From positions 695,749 through 759,748 of the forward strand of contig NZ_LT964681.1 in assembly GCF_900240215.1 (NCBI RefSeq): 64,000 nucleotides of DNA, given 5' to 3'. A program made the position numbers and the translations under genes. The stretch is from Raoultibacter timonensis. GTDB lineage: Bacteria > Actinomycetota > Coriobacteriia > Coriobacteriales > Eggerthellaceae. The notes under the pieces were generated by a model. The model did no database searches. It saw only the letters and a list, made by a program, of their open reading frames with translations, and was not told the origin of the DNA. Below are positions 25,486 to 34,142 of the stretch, piece after piece. Position 1 is the first letter of the stretch. Every line of letters begins with the position of its first letter.

Positions 25486-28400
25486 TTACTGCTGATGGCT
25501 CCGCTTGCGCACAGCCGCCCCGCAGGCAACTGCTCCCGCAGCAACGGCAACGAGGCCCACTGCCTGGAAGGGCGGCACCGCATCTCCCGTTTGGGCGAGC
25601 GGGAAGACCTTGTTCGCATCATCCTGCCCACCGGACGGATCGGTTACCGTCGAGCCGTTGCCGCTACCCGCAGCCTGCCAGATGAGCTCGAAAGGCCCGA
25701 ACTGCTGTGCGGGAACGGAGAACAGAACCCCCGAATCGGTTTTCGTTACGCCAAGCGCATGAGCCTGCGATTTGGCTATCTCCGCATCGAGATCGGCGGA
25801 TGCCATATCGAGCGTGTAGTCACGCGTAAGGCCTTCGAAATACGCTACGGCAACCGCATCGTCCTTGGTTACTCCTTCGGGATACGGCCAGAACACGGTC
25901 ACGTTTTCGCCATCGGTACTCACCCATGCGTTGCCGTTTGCCATATCGACAAGATCGATGTACTTGAATTCGGAGCCGATCGTCCGAGACGGATCGATCG
26001 TGCTTTTCGCAGCGGCAACGCCCTTTTCGTTGAGCACGGCGACGCGGTTCTCGCTTCCAAGGACCTCGGGAAGAAGATCGTCCCACAGAAGACCGATTTT
26101 CGAGCCCTCGCCCACAGGCAAATCGGGATTCCCGTTCGTGAGGAAGCGCGTTCCTTTCGCCACATGGGCATGGGGGTCGACGGAGTCGTCGCAGCCTCCC
26201 TCGACCGTACCGAGATCGCAGAACCCATCGTCGGAGGCGCCTTCGCTTGCGTCCAGCACGCGAGCAGCCGCTCCCGCGTCTTTCAAGCCAACCAAAGGGC
26301 TCTCCGAGTTGTAGACCGGGCGCAGCACCGAAGGGTCGAGTGCGACAGCAGCATCTGCGTTCGCCACCGCACGCACCTCGACGGTTGCAACAGATCCGGC
26401 GGATCCAACTGCAGCAACCGTACCATCATCGGCGAATTCGAGTACGGCGTCGCCGACCTTCACGGTCGCATCGGCCGCATCCGCGCTTTTCCACGCCTTC
26501 AATTCGTAGACGCCCTCACCTGCCACATCGTCAACGGGATTGCCGGCCTCATCAACCCATTCCCATTCAAGGGGCAGGGGATCCGCATCGGTAAGGGGCT
26601 GATCGTCAACCGTGATATCCGCAATGTCGAACGCCCACTTCGGATTAGGAAGCGCGTTTTCGCCAAGACCACCCTCGTAGGCGATGAGGGAGTACGCAGA
26701 GACGGCAACCGTCTCGGTTTCAACAACGCCGTAGCTGCCGTCGGGATTCCGAGTGGGGCTGAATCCCTCCGCACAGTACTCGTCTGGAACCTCGGAGCTG
26801 AACTCGCCGCCCGATACCATCATCTTGTTTTCGGTTGAGCCGCCGCTTTCGGCAGTCACATTGAGCGCAGGAACTCCCTCGGACGCGCTCACGGATCCTC
26901 CCTGAATAACGGCAACGCTATTCGGGCTGTCGTAATACTTGCTGCTTCCGTCTATCTGTATGCCATAGCAGTCCTGGATAACCGTGCTGTCGCCGACCTT
27001 GCCCTGGGAGCTGCCCGAAGCGATCACCGTGCCGCCCGTCATGTCGAGCGTACCGCCGCGCATCAGGACACCGACTCCCCCATCGGCGTAGATCGTACCG
27101 CCCGAGATGTTGAGCGCGCCGGCTTGGGGATGGTAGATGCCGCACGCGATGTACCCACTCGACACGATATGGCCGATGATCGTGCCGCCTGCGATATCGA
27201 TCGCAGTTCCGCCGTACGTCGTCGAAGCATCGTTGGTGCCGTTGCCGGCAACGGCAGCGTTGTCGGTGCCGACAATCACACCGTCCGACACCTTGAGGTA
27301 GGCGCCGTTACCGAAAACGCCAGGACCCCCCTCGGGGCCAATTTGGTAGCCACCTTCTATGAACACTTTCGACTCGATCGGATCCGCGCCGGGGGTCGTC
27401 GATCCATATACTCCAACGGTATAGTTCTTGATCGACTCGATCGTGCCGCTTTTCAAGGTGAATACCCCGCCATCCGTTACCATAACGGTGACGGCGTTGG
27501 CGTCCCTCGAACCGAGCGTATTGACGATCTTTCCCGATGCGTACGTTACGGTTTCATAATCGTCGCTCACGATCGGCTTGCCGGAAACGCTGCTGTCCTC
27601 AACGGTAAGGTTTCCCGTAACCTTCACCGGCTCATCGACCGACAGCGTGTGCCCCGAAAGATCGAGTACGATGTTTTTGTCGGCAGGCACCGCGATGTTT
27701 TCGGCAGCAGGGGAAAGAAGGGCAACGGTCTGCCCTTCGGCCGCATCGTCAATCGCGGCTTGCACCGAAGGATACTTCGTTCCGTCGATCGATGCTACGG
27801 GATTGGGCACATCGACGACCCAATTGCCCTCACCGTCCGAAACAGGCTCGTAGCCCTCCGCAAACATATCGTCAGCGGGCTTCGACGAGAACGAGCCGCC
27901 GGAAATAGCCGCAGCTCCAAGCGCGTTATCCGCAACAATAGCGGTCTTGGATCCACCGCCGCCCGCGAAGGTGCCGCCTTTGATGACGACCGTAGCCTCC
28001 TGCCGGTTGCCTCCGTCGCCCCCAGCATTGTTGTTTCCAACGTGGACCGCTTCGCGCTGCGAGGAAGAGAACTCTCCGCCGTGCACCGTCGCGGAAGTCT
28101 TATACGACTCGCCCGCAACGTAGAGCGCGTAGAACGTGGCCGTATGCGAGGGGTTCTTCACGCAGTTACCTGTCGAGAACGTGCCGTCGTAGACGTCGGC
28201 TGAGCCTCCGACGATCGCAAGACCTCCCTGCACACCGGTAACGGTACCGTTTTCGAACGCAAGATACGCCCCATCGGCGTCAAGACCGCTTCGAACCGTA
28301 TATCCATAGTGAGCGTTATCGCATGCGCTGCACGACGTGTTCTTGAACTCGCCGCCCGAAATGGTCATCGTTCCGCCGTTCTCCACGGAAGGATACCACG

Positions 28401-29175
28401 GACTCTCCCAATAGCCGCCCTCGATCACCGTCGTCGAGCCTTCGGCGGTACGCAAGGCGGTTCCGTTCGTGTCGTAGGTTCCACCTTTGAAGATCGCCTG
28501 ACCGCCAGCGCGGTTCCAAATGTTTACCGAATTGCTCTCGAGCGTCCCGCGAAACGTTCCGTCCACCACCGTCAGCGTTCCGTAGTTTTCGATAGCGCCC
28601 CAGCCATTCGCTCCAGCTCCACCGACGTCGATCGTTCCGTTGCCCTTCACGGTCAGCGTTCCACGATTGACGATCGGACGACCCTTGAAGCCGCTCGCTG
28701 CAGCGGTGATGTTGTTCCCGGCCATATCGAGAATGACGTTCTGGCCGTCCTCCACCGTTACAATGCCCTCAGATGTAAGCTCGGCATTATCGAGCATGGT
28801 GACGGTCGTCTCGGTACCGTCAGCGGGCACAGCGGCGAACGCCTCTTTGAGCGATGAATACTCTTGGCCATTCACCTCGGCAACGCCCGTTGACAGTGGA
28901 GCAATGGCAGCACTGCTGTCGCCTTCGCTCTCGGCAGCTCCTTTCGCGCCTTGACCTTCCGATTCGCGAAGCGCACCGCCTGAAGAATCGCTTTCGTCGT
29001 CAACCGAGGGCGAATCCACGCCCTCGCCATCGGCAACCTGAGATAAGGCAAGACCCGCAGAGGAATCTTCGCCCCCCCCCGACGCCCACGCCGCTACCGG
29101 CAAACCGAAAGTCGTTGCCAGAACAAGCGAGAGCGCAATCGACAGTGTGCGGTTCAGCTTGCTGCTGCGCGCCAT
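25486..29175 (-). CDS. Large beta-helix surface protein with LPXTG-like anchor
   Basis: The 1229-residue exported protein has a signal peptide (about 1-32, ending AWAS) and an acidic low-complexity stretch (about 33-95). A right-handed beta-helix region follows, built from many short T/G/N-rich strands such as GGTYDTNGTAL and GGTIYADGGVG (about 100-790). Two segments starting NGQEYSSLKEAFAAV and DGTKYPSVQAAIDDA open two copies of the helix module. The C-terminus has LAQTGD, a hydrophobic span and RKRSHQQ, a sortase sorting signal with Ala for Pro. AAGGAGGAG precedes the ATG. It is likely wall-anchored and adhesive or carbohydrate-binding; a sortase is not in the window. Confidence 0.85.
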   Translation of the reverse strand: MARSSKLNRTLSIALSLVLATTFGLPVAAWASGGGEDSSAGLALSQVADGEGVDSPSVDDESDSSGGALRESEGQGAKGAAESEGDSSAAIAPLSTGVAEVNGQEYSSLKEAFAAVPADGTETTVTMLDNAELTSEGIVTVEDGQNVILDMAGNNITAAASGFKGRPIVNRGTLTVKGNGTIDVGGAGANGWGAIENYGTLTVVDGTFRGTLESNSVNIWNRAGGQAIFKGGTYDTNGTALRTAEGSTTVIEGGYWESPWYPSVENGGTMTISGGEFKNTSCSACDNAHYGYTVRSGLDADGAYLAFENGTVTGVQGGLAIVGGSADVYDGTFSTGNCVKNPSHTATFYALYVAGESYKTSATVHGGEFSSSQREAVHVGNNNAGGDGGNRQEATVVIKGGTFAGGGGSKTAIVADNALGAAAISGGSFSSKPADDMFAEGYEPVSDGEGNWVVDVPNPVASIDGTKYPSVQAAIDDAAEGQTVALLSPAAENIAVPADKNIVLDLSGHTLSVDEPVKVTGNLTVEDSSVSGKPIVSDDYETVTYASGKIVNTLGSRDANAVTVMVTDGGVFTLKSGTIESIKNYTVGVYGSTTPGADPIESKVFIEGGYQIGPEGGPGVFGNGAYLKVSDGVIVGTDNAAVAGNGTNDASTTYGGTAIDIAGGTIIGHIVSSGYIACGIYHPQAGALNISGGTIYADGGVGVLMRGGTLDMTGGTVIASGSSQGKVGDSTVIQDCYGIQIDGSSKYYDSPNSVAVIQGGSVSASEGVPALNVTAESGGSTENKMMVSGGEFSSEVPDEYCAEGFSPTRNPDGSYGVVETETVAVSAYSLIAYEGGLGENALPNPKWAFDIADITVDDQPLTDADPLPLEWEWVDEAGNPVDDVAGEGVYELKAWKSADAADATVKVGDAVLEFADDGTVAAVGSAGSVATVEVRAVANADAAVALDPSVLRPVYNSESPLVGLKDAGAAARVLDASEGASDDGFCDLGTVEGGCDDSVDPHAHVAKGTRFLTNGNPDLPVGEGSKIGLLWDDLLPEVLGSENRVAVLNEKGVAAAKSTIDPSRTIGSEFKYIDLVDMANGNAWVSTDGENVTVFWPYPEGVTKDDAVAVAYFEGLTRDYTLDMASADLDAEIAKSQAHALGVTKTDSGVLFSVPAQQFGPFELIWQAAGSGNGSTVTDPSGGQDDANKVFPLAQTGDAVPPFQAVGLVAVAAGAVACGAAVRKRSHQQ

Positions 29176-29614
29176 GTGCTCTCCTCCTTTTCCATAAATT
29201 ATAACTAAATCAGTTTGAAATATGAGATTTAACTCAGTATTTAACTCAACTTTTAGTACGGCGTTTGATGGATGTCAACATATCTCCCCTGCTCTACCGT
29301 CGTATTTTTGCGAAATATCCATAAATGGGATAAAACCGATTTACTTGGGTTTCTTTAAAGAATTCTTGGCAGCGGACAACCGCCGGCCAGCGAAAGCTCT
29401 GCCGTCATCCACATCGACCAATCGAAATCCTGCTCGCATCGAAAACGTACTTTGCCATGAACGCCGACTCGCATAGCGGCCGTTCTAAAACGTTCGGCAA
29501 AGCAAGGAAGCACCCTTGCCCGAATACAGAAACGTCCTTGAAACCACTGGGTTGCAAGGACGTTTACCCGCGAGGCCAAATACCCCGAAAAAGCTATTTC
29601 ACTTCACAGAGCGA
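29176..29614. other. Intergenic region upstream of the surface-protein gene
   Basis: The first half is AT-rich and contains a short direct repeat, ATTTAACTCAGTATTTAACTCAAC, near 29226-29249. It probably holds the promoter of the surface-protein gene. The second half holds the terminator described next. No convincing ORF is seen. Confidence 0.4.
29530..29565. terminator. Terminator after the SPFH gene
   Basis: AAACGTCCTTG and CAAGGACGTTT form an 11-bp perfect stem with a loop of about 14 bases, 50 bp after the stop of the SPFH-protein gene. T runs lie on both sides. Confidence 0.65.
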
Positions 29615-30811
29615 TTAAATACCGAGTACCTTCGCTTTCGCAGCTTCGAACTCCTCTTGCGATATCACCCCTTGGTCGAAGAGGTTCTTCAGCTTGGCGA
29701 GACGCTCGTATGGGTCTTCTGCAGCTGCCGCATCCGCTTGCTGTGGTTGCGACACCGAATACCCTGGTGCTTGGTTCGGTTGCTGCATCGCACCGACGGC
29801 TCCTGCGGCACCCTGCATACCCATGCCCATAAAGCCCATGCCCAAAGCACCGCCATCGGGGTTCTCTCCGGCAGCACGCAAGCCATCGGCGAACGAAGCC
29901 TGCAGGTTCGCATTCCCCCGCGCACCCATGAGCGCATCGGCCTGCTGAACCTTCGCAAGCAGCGCTTTGGTGGTCTCGTCGTAGTCGATGGCCATGATCG
30001 CCGCTTTGACGATCTGCAATCCCCTATCGTATCTCCAGTGGTAGGACTGCTCAACAGCCTGGGACAACGATTGGGCGAACCCCACGGCGTCGCCTTGAAT
30101 GTTGGTGATCCTGTTTTGTTTATCGCCCGCATTCGCATAGACGCTGAAGGCGCTTGCGAGCGATCCGACCACCTCGGAAAACAGCTGATTTGCTGCAGCG
30201 TTGTTGAGATCGGAGAAATAAAAGGGGAACCCGCCGGGCGCATAGTACTGAACCGGCACAAAGCTCTTCAAAAACAAGATCGGGTCAACGATTTTCAGCG
30301 TATACGTTCCATGGGCCCTTGCGCCAACCTGCGTATTGAGGAACGCATCGTCCCAATAGATTTCGCTTTGCGTGCCGAATTTGTTGTTGGGGATCTCCTT
30401 TAGGTTTACGAAAAGAGCGACCTGCGCAGCCGCCGGTGGCCCACCGTACTTGAAACGGTCCCACGACTGCTTTACCACCGCATCAACGAAACCCGAATCG
30501 GCGAAAAACGAGCGGGCGTTGATGTTGTCGGAGGTCCACTGATAGCCTCCAGGATCGGACACGAATCCCGTCACTGCACCGTTCTCCATCGTGATGAGGG
30601 CGAACCCCTCGGGCACGAGGATGAGCGATCCGTTGGTGATGATGAAATCGCTTCCGCTGTCGTTCGAGGATCGCTGAGCGTTGGCGCCGCTCCGAACGGC
30701 CGAGCAAACGCCGACGGTTCCCGACAGCCCCGAAGGAACCGTATAGAAGTCCCGCCATTGATCCGCCATCGCCCCGCCAAGCGCTCCGCTGAATGCTTTG
30801 AAGAAGCCCAT
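29615..30811 (-). CDS. SPFH-domain protein with C-terminal SHOCT (YdjI/virion-core-like)
   Basis: The 398-residue protein has an N-terminal SPFH (band-7-like) domain of the bacterial 'virion core protein' type (about 20-290). A Gly/Met/Gln-rich linker (about 300-360) and a SHOCT motif, LKNLFDQGVISQEEFEAAKAKVL, at the end complete it. Such proteins assemble at membranes or in stress-related complexes. It is the last gene of a three-gene operon, 12 bases after the YbjQ-like gene. No transmembrane span is seen, so membrane contact would be peripheral. Confidence 0.85.
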   Translation of the reverse strand: MGFFKAFSGALGGAMADQWRDFYTVPSGLSGTVGVCSAVRSGANAQRSSNDSGSDFIITNGSLILVPEGFALITMENGAVTGFVSDPGGYQWTSDNINARSFFADSGFVDAVVKQSWDRFKYGGPPAAAQVALFVNLKEIPNNKFGTQSEIYWDDAFLNTQVGARAHGTYTLKIVDPILFLKSFVPVQYYAPGGFPFYFSDLNNAAANQLFSEVVGSLASAFSVYANAGDKQNRITNIQGDAVGFAQSLSQAVEQSYHWRYDRGLQIVKAAIMAIDYDETTKALLAKVQQADALMGARGNANLQASFADGLRAAGENPDGGALGMGFMGMGMQGAAGAVGAMQQPNQAPGYSVSQPQQADAAAAEDPYERLAKLKNLFDQGVISQEEFEAAKAKVLGI

Positions 30812-30823
30812 GATGCCCCCTGC

Positions 30824-31381
30824 CTAGTTGCCCGGTGAGTCTTTTTCAATGACCACGGCATTCCCGTTGGCGGTAACGCCGAACACATAGGGAAGGTACA
30901 ACGTGCCGCCGTTTGCGTTCGCCGTTTCCGGATCGAGCGTGATGTAGTCGAAATCGACTCCGATTACCGCGTTGCACCCTAAATCGTAAGCCGCCACCTT
31001 GAGTTCCATGAGGGCGTTTCGGCGAATTTCCACGATCGATTTCATCAACGCCTGGCCCACGTTCGTAGTCTGGCTGAACAGTCCGCTCTTCCCACGATCA
31101 ACCTGCACGGCATCGTCACCCGAGATGTAACCCGAGTACTTCTTAATCCTATAGCCCTCGAAACCGAAGCCGGACGTGATCATTATCGACGACATGACCT
31201 TCTGTTTTTTAGCCTCTTCTTCGAGATACCGGTGAAAACCGTTCACGATCGGCCCCACGTCGGAGTCCTGGACTACCTTTTTGGTAAAGCTCGATTTGAT
31301 CTCAAAGCCAGCATTGCTGATAAACGTCTCGACCTGCTCTTTGTCGAACCCGTACATTTTCGCAAGATCATCGGTATACAT
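30824..31381 (-). CDS. YbjQ/UPF0145 domain protein
   Basis: The 185-residue protein has a YbjQ (DUF74) fold with the typical GYRIKKYSGYISGD near 75-88 and AAYDLGCNAVIGVDFDY near 130-146. About 55 extra residues at the N-terminus hold a small helical unit. The YbjQ family is believed to form pentamers and was once called heavy-metal-binding. It sits between the zinc-ribbon and SPFH genes with gaps of 17 and 12 bases, so the three products probably act together. Confidence 0.85.
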   Translation of the reverse strand: MYTDDLAKMYGFDKEQVETFISNAGFEIKSSFTKKVVQDSDVGPIVNGFHRYLEEEAKKQKVMSSIMITSGFGFEGYRIKKYSGYISGDDAVQVDRGKSGLFSQTTNVGQALMKSIVEIRRNALMELKVAAYDLGCNAVIGVDFDYITLDPETANANGGTLYLPYVFGVTANGNAVVIEKDSPGN

Positions 31382-31398
31382 GGCTGCCCGTCCTTTGC

Positions 31399-31656
31399 TT
31401 ACAAGTACCTACGTGCCTCTGCATTGTTTGGATCGATATCGAGTATGAGGTTGGCGTAGCGGCTTGCTTCCCTCGGATTCTCCCTGCACTTTTGAAGCAA
31501 ACGCGCGATATCGTCGTTCAGCGCCATATGCGAAGCGCGCGGCACCGCATCCGATTGCTGAAGCAGGTACCTCGTTCGGCAATAGCTGCACATCCTGAAA
31601 CCGCCCATGTCGACGATTTCGGTACTACCGCAATTCTCGCATACCACCATTTTCAT
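31399..31656 (-). CDS. Small zinc-ribbon protein
   Basis: The 85-residue protein has a TFIIB-type zinc ribbon at the N-terminus (CENCGS...CSYC, about 6-26) and a helical tail with a TPR-like end (ANLILDIDPNNAEARRYL). The ATG at 31656 follows AAAGGGAC; an extension of eight codons lacks support. It is the first gene of the operon with the YbjQ-like and SPFH proteins and may be the adaptor that links a client to them. Confidence 0.75.
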   Translation of the reverse strand: MKMVVCENCGSTEIVDMGGFRMCSYCRTRYLLQQSDAVPRASHMALNDDIARLLQKCRENPREASRYANLILDIDPNNAEARRYL

Positions 31657-32059
31657 GCGCGTTGTCCCTTTGACTACCACGAACCGGCATCATGCGCGGC
31701 CGACCGATGATTTCGAATGAAGACACTTTAGCACACCAGCGGCTGAAGGTTGATCGCTTCGATGGGCGATAGCGCTGCTGCGCATACCGCATCTTGAGCG
31801 GTCGTCATACGCCCTCGAGCACTTCTAAAAACAATGTCGTTGGGGTATTCGATAAAGCGAGGATGGGAGGCGTAGCCATCGGCAAGGCAGTCTTCATCTC
31901 ATTATGGGTCCAGTTTGCCCCAGCCATAACAGCCTCTGTTCGCAGAGGAATTAAATCGCCAAGAAAGTTCATCGCTGGACTGAGCAAAATTAACCCGCAG
32001 CAGCATCGCTCCACCTAAGAGAGAGTTAAGGGGTATACCGAAATAAGGAGGCTACTTTA

Positions 32060-32194
32060 ATGCGCGAAAGGGATCGAGGACCCGTCCTCCAATCCGCAAC
32101 AACTTGGCTGAAAGAAGTAGATTTGAATCGATACCTTGGGAACCACGCACTCGCATTCTCAATAGCTACACAGATCGCTGGCCGTGGCTCGTAA
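32060..32194 (+). CDS. Possible 44-residue peptide or gene remnant
   Basis: An ATG lies nine bases after a very strong AAGGAGG and opens a frame of 44 codons (MRERDRGPVLQ... ending AGRGS). I do not recognise it. It could be a real small protein or the start of a decayed gene, since nothing coherent continues after the stop. Confidence 0.3.
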   Translation: MRERDRGPVLQSATTWLKEVDLNRYLGNHALAFSIATQIAGRGS

Positions 32195-32250
32195 TTTCAG
32201 ATCAGCGCATTGTTATGGTTTGCACCTTGGCAAGAGAGACCAAAATGAGA

Positions 32251-32282
32251 GCTTGGGGTATTCAGACGCGAATGCCCCAAGC
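32251..32282. terminator. Terminator after the OFA-type MFS gene
   Basis: GCTTGGGGTATTC and GAATGCCCCAAGC form a 13-bp stem with one G-T pair and a six-base loop, 69 bp after the MFS stop. It is followed on the minus strand by TCTCATTTT. Confidence 0.6.
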
Positions 32283-32350
32283 CCCAGCCATCAAGTCTCA
32301 GCATGTGCCCGCTCAACCACCCACGGCGCGCAATGCACGTCCCTCATTTC

Positions 32351-33658
32351 CTACTCCGCTTCGCTCTTCGCAGCAAGCTCTTTGGCTGCCTCTTCTTCCA
32401 TAGCCGTCAGCTGCTTGTTCTTCTTGGCAAACAGCATGCAGGTTGCAGAGGCGACTACGAATATCGCAGCGATGATAAACGCGCCGTTCCATCCAAGAGC
32501 GCTGCCCGAAATAGCCGCCAGCAGAGGAACGCCGATGGCATCGAAGATGGGTTTGCCGAGAAACACGAGGCCATAGATCTGCGCGAAGTTCTTCGGTCCA
32601 AGGTACATGGTGGTCGCCGAAGAGAAGCATACGGCAGAAGAGCTCAAAGCCGCGCCGAAGAAGAATCCGGCAACGAAGAGTACGACCAGGTTGGTGCCCC
32701 ACAGCATGATCACGATAAGCGCTACCGCCGCAGCATAGTTGATCGAGGAGTACGCCCAGCGCGGCCCGACCTTATCCACAATGAGGCCTGCGGCGATCTT
32801 TCCGCAGCAGCCGGCAAACGCGAGGAACGTCATGAACATGCCGGCGGTGCCGAGATCGACGCCGTTTCCGACGAGAAACGTCGGGAAGTTCTGCAACGGA
32901 CCCTGCTCGCCGATGCCGATAAGGGCAAAGGACAGCGCTATCAGCCAGAACGTTGCGGTTTTCAAAGCCGACTTGCGATCAAGGCCGACGAGTTTGGCAG
33001 CACCGGCCTGCACCGCTTCCTGCGCCGCTTCTGCTTCGGTCACTCCGTCGGGAAGAAGCCCGATATCCTGTGGCCTCCACCGCAGGATGAATGCGGCGAG
33101 GAACAGAACGACGAACGCGATTATTCCCAACGTGATTGCCGCCTGCTGCCAATCGCCACCCGCGGTCGCGGAAGAGATGATGCTCGTGGTGATGTAGGAG
33201 CCCGGCAACGTCGCGCACCACGTGATGCCGATAGCGATGCCGCGGCGTTTGACAAACCAGTTCGACGGAATACCCGAAAGAATGATCATGCCGCCAAGCG
33301 CGCTGCCAAGTCCCATGACAACATAGGCCGCATACACCATCCACAGCTCGGTCATGAACCCGAGAATGAAGAATCCCCCCGAAAAGAGAAAGGCCGAGAG
33401 AATCAAAGCACCACGGACCTTTATCTTTTCAACGATATCGCCCACGATGAGGCTGAAAAAGCCGACAACCAGGGCAAATATCGAGAAGCCAAGCGCTACC
33501 TGCGTCGGATCGGCGCCGAGCATCTCAGTCATGGGCACTTTGAACATACTGAAAGAATAGAGTCCGAATCCCTGCGTGACAACGCCCACGATAAAGGCGA
33601 TGAGCACCATAAACCACCCTTTTGCAAAAAACGGACTGCTTTTCTTTACCTCATCCAT
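32351..33658 (-). CDS. MFS transporter, oxalate/formate antiporter (OFA) type
   Basis: The 435-residue protein has 12 spans and the OFA pattern: NWFVKRRGIAIGI after helix 4, LPDGV before the central loop, and an ALKTATFWLIALSF start to the second half. OFA carriers exchange small carboxylates. AAGGAGG precedes the ATG. It is the last gene of the molybdoenzyme cluster, 148 bp after the small Fe-S gene with a hairpin between. A role in uptake or release of the enzyme's aromatic or carboxylate substrate is likely by context. Confidence 0.87.
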   Translation of the reverse strand: MDEVKKSSPFFAKGWFMVLIAFIVGVVTQGFGLYSFSMFKVPMTEMLGADPTQVALGFSIFALVVGFFSLIVGDIVEKIKVRGALILSAFLFSGGFFILGFMTELWMVYAAYVVMGLGSALGGMIILSGIPSNWFVKRRGIAIGITWCATLPGSYITTSIISSATAGGDWQQAAITLGIIAFVVLFLAAFILRWRPQDIGLLPDGVTEAEAAQEAVQAGAAKLVGLDRKSALKTATFWLIALSFALIGIGEQGPLQNFPTFLVGNGVDLGTAGMFMTFLAFAGCCGKIAAGLIVDKVGPRWAYSSINYAAAVALIVIMLWGTNLVVLFVAGFFFGAALSSSAVCFSSATTMYLGPKNFAQIYGLVFLGKPIFDAIGVPLLAAISGSALGWNGAFIIAAIFVVASATCMLFAKKNKQLTAMEEEAAKELAAKSEAE

Positions 33659-33758
33659 GCTAAACCTCCTTGCTTGCTCGTATGCAGGTTTCGCCGAGAT
33701 AAAACGTGTTCATTTTGATAGCGGCGAGACCGGCATTCCCAAGGCAGATTCCTGCCCC

Positions 33759-33792
33759 GTTGCTGCCCGCCGTCAATGCAGCGGGCAGCAAC
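33759..33792 (-). terminator. Intergenic hairpin between Fe-S and OFA-MFS genes
   Basis: A 12-bp perfect GC-rich stem (GTTGCTGCCCGC / GCGGGCAGCAAC) with a ten-base loop and no T tract. It is more likely an mRNA stabiliser or partial attenuator than a full terminator. Confidence 0.45.
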
Positions 33793-33806
33793 CTCAAGTC
33801 ATATGG

Positions 33807-34142
33807 CTACGCCGTGAAGATGGAGCAGTGACGCCCTTCCGCTTCCTTCACCATGTCGGCAAGCGAACCGATCTTCAGCGCGCGTGTCGGACAACCGCTC
33901 ACGCAAAGGGGGTTCGGATTGTCCGCGTAGCATGCCGCGCATTTGTCGAGAACCGGTGCCACAAGATGGTACTGGCGCAATACGCCGTCGACCAAAAACG
34001 GCTCGCGCCGCTCGCAGCGCATCCAATCCTCATCGTAGGGATAGCGGTGAGTCTCGCGGCAGGCAGCCTCGCAGCTGAAGCAGCCGTTGCAGTCATCCAG
34101 GTCAAGCAAAAGCGCAATACCTTTTCCGTCGACTCTGCTCAT
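33807..34142 (-). CDS. Small ferredoxin-type electron-transfer protein
   Basis: The 111-residue protein has CNGCFSCEAAC (about 18-28) and CAACYADNPNPLCVSGCP (about 68-85), enough for about two [4Fe-4S] clusters, and no export signal. Its ATG overlaps the stop of the molybdoenzyme gene in a TAATG junction, so the two are coupled and probably form one cytosolic complex. It is much shorter than the four-cluster DmsB type. Confidence 0.85.
   Translation of the reverse strand: MSRVDGKGIALLLDLDDCNGCFSCEAACRETHRYPYDEDWMRCERREPFLVDGVLRQYHLVAPVLDKCAACYADNPNPLCVSGCPTRALKIGSLADMVKEAEGRHCSIFTA

Larger units (their letters stand above)
31657..32350. other. Long intergenic region with structured-RNA signs
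   Basis: The 694 bp have no confident gene. Open frames on both strands at about 31794-32018 (74 and 69 codons) match no family I know. The region holds a perfect UUCG-loop hairpin (31933-31948) enclosed by a GTCCAG/CTGGAC pair (31909-31914 with 31975-31980). It also holds a 44-codon ORF with a strong ribosome site and a terminator hairpin. It may contain a non-coding RNA. Confidence 0.35.

Noticed and set aside
26000-28900. Several long plus-strand open frames opposite the surface-protein gene
   Set aside because: They are Arg/His-rich shadows in a GC-rich coding region, without ribosome sites or recognisable domains.
26800-28900. Possible CRISPR-like repeats in the Gly/Thr-rich region
   Set aside because: The periodicity follows beta-helix rungs in the protein; spacing and sequence vary and no cas genes are present.
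31794-32018. Overlapping 74- and 69-codon open frames on opposite strands
   Set aside because: Neither has a ribosome site or matches a family I know; kept only as part of the intergenic description.
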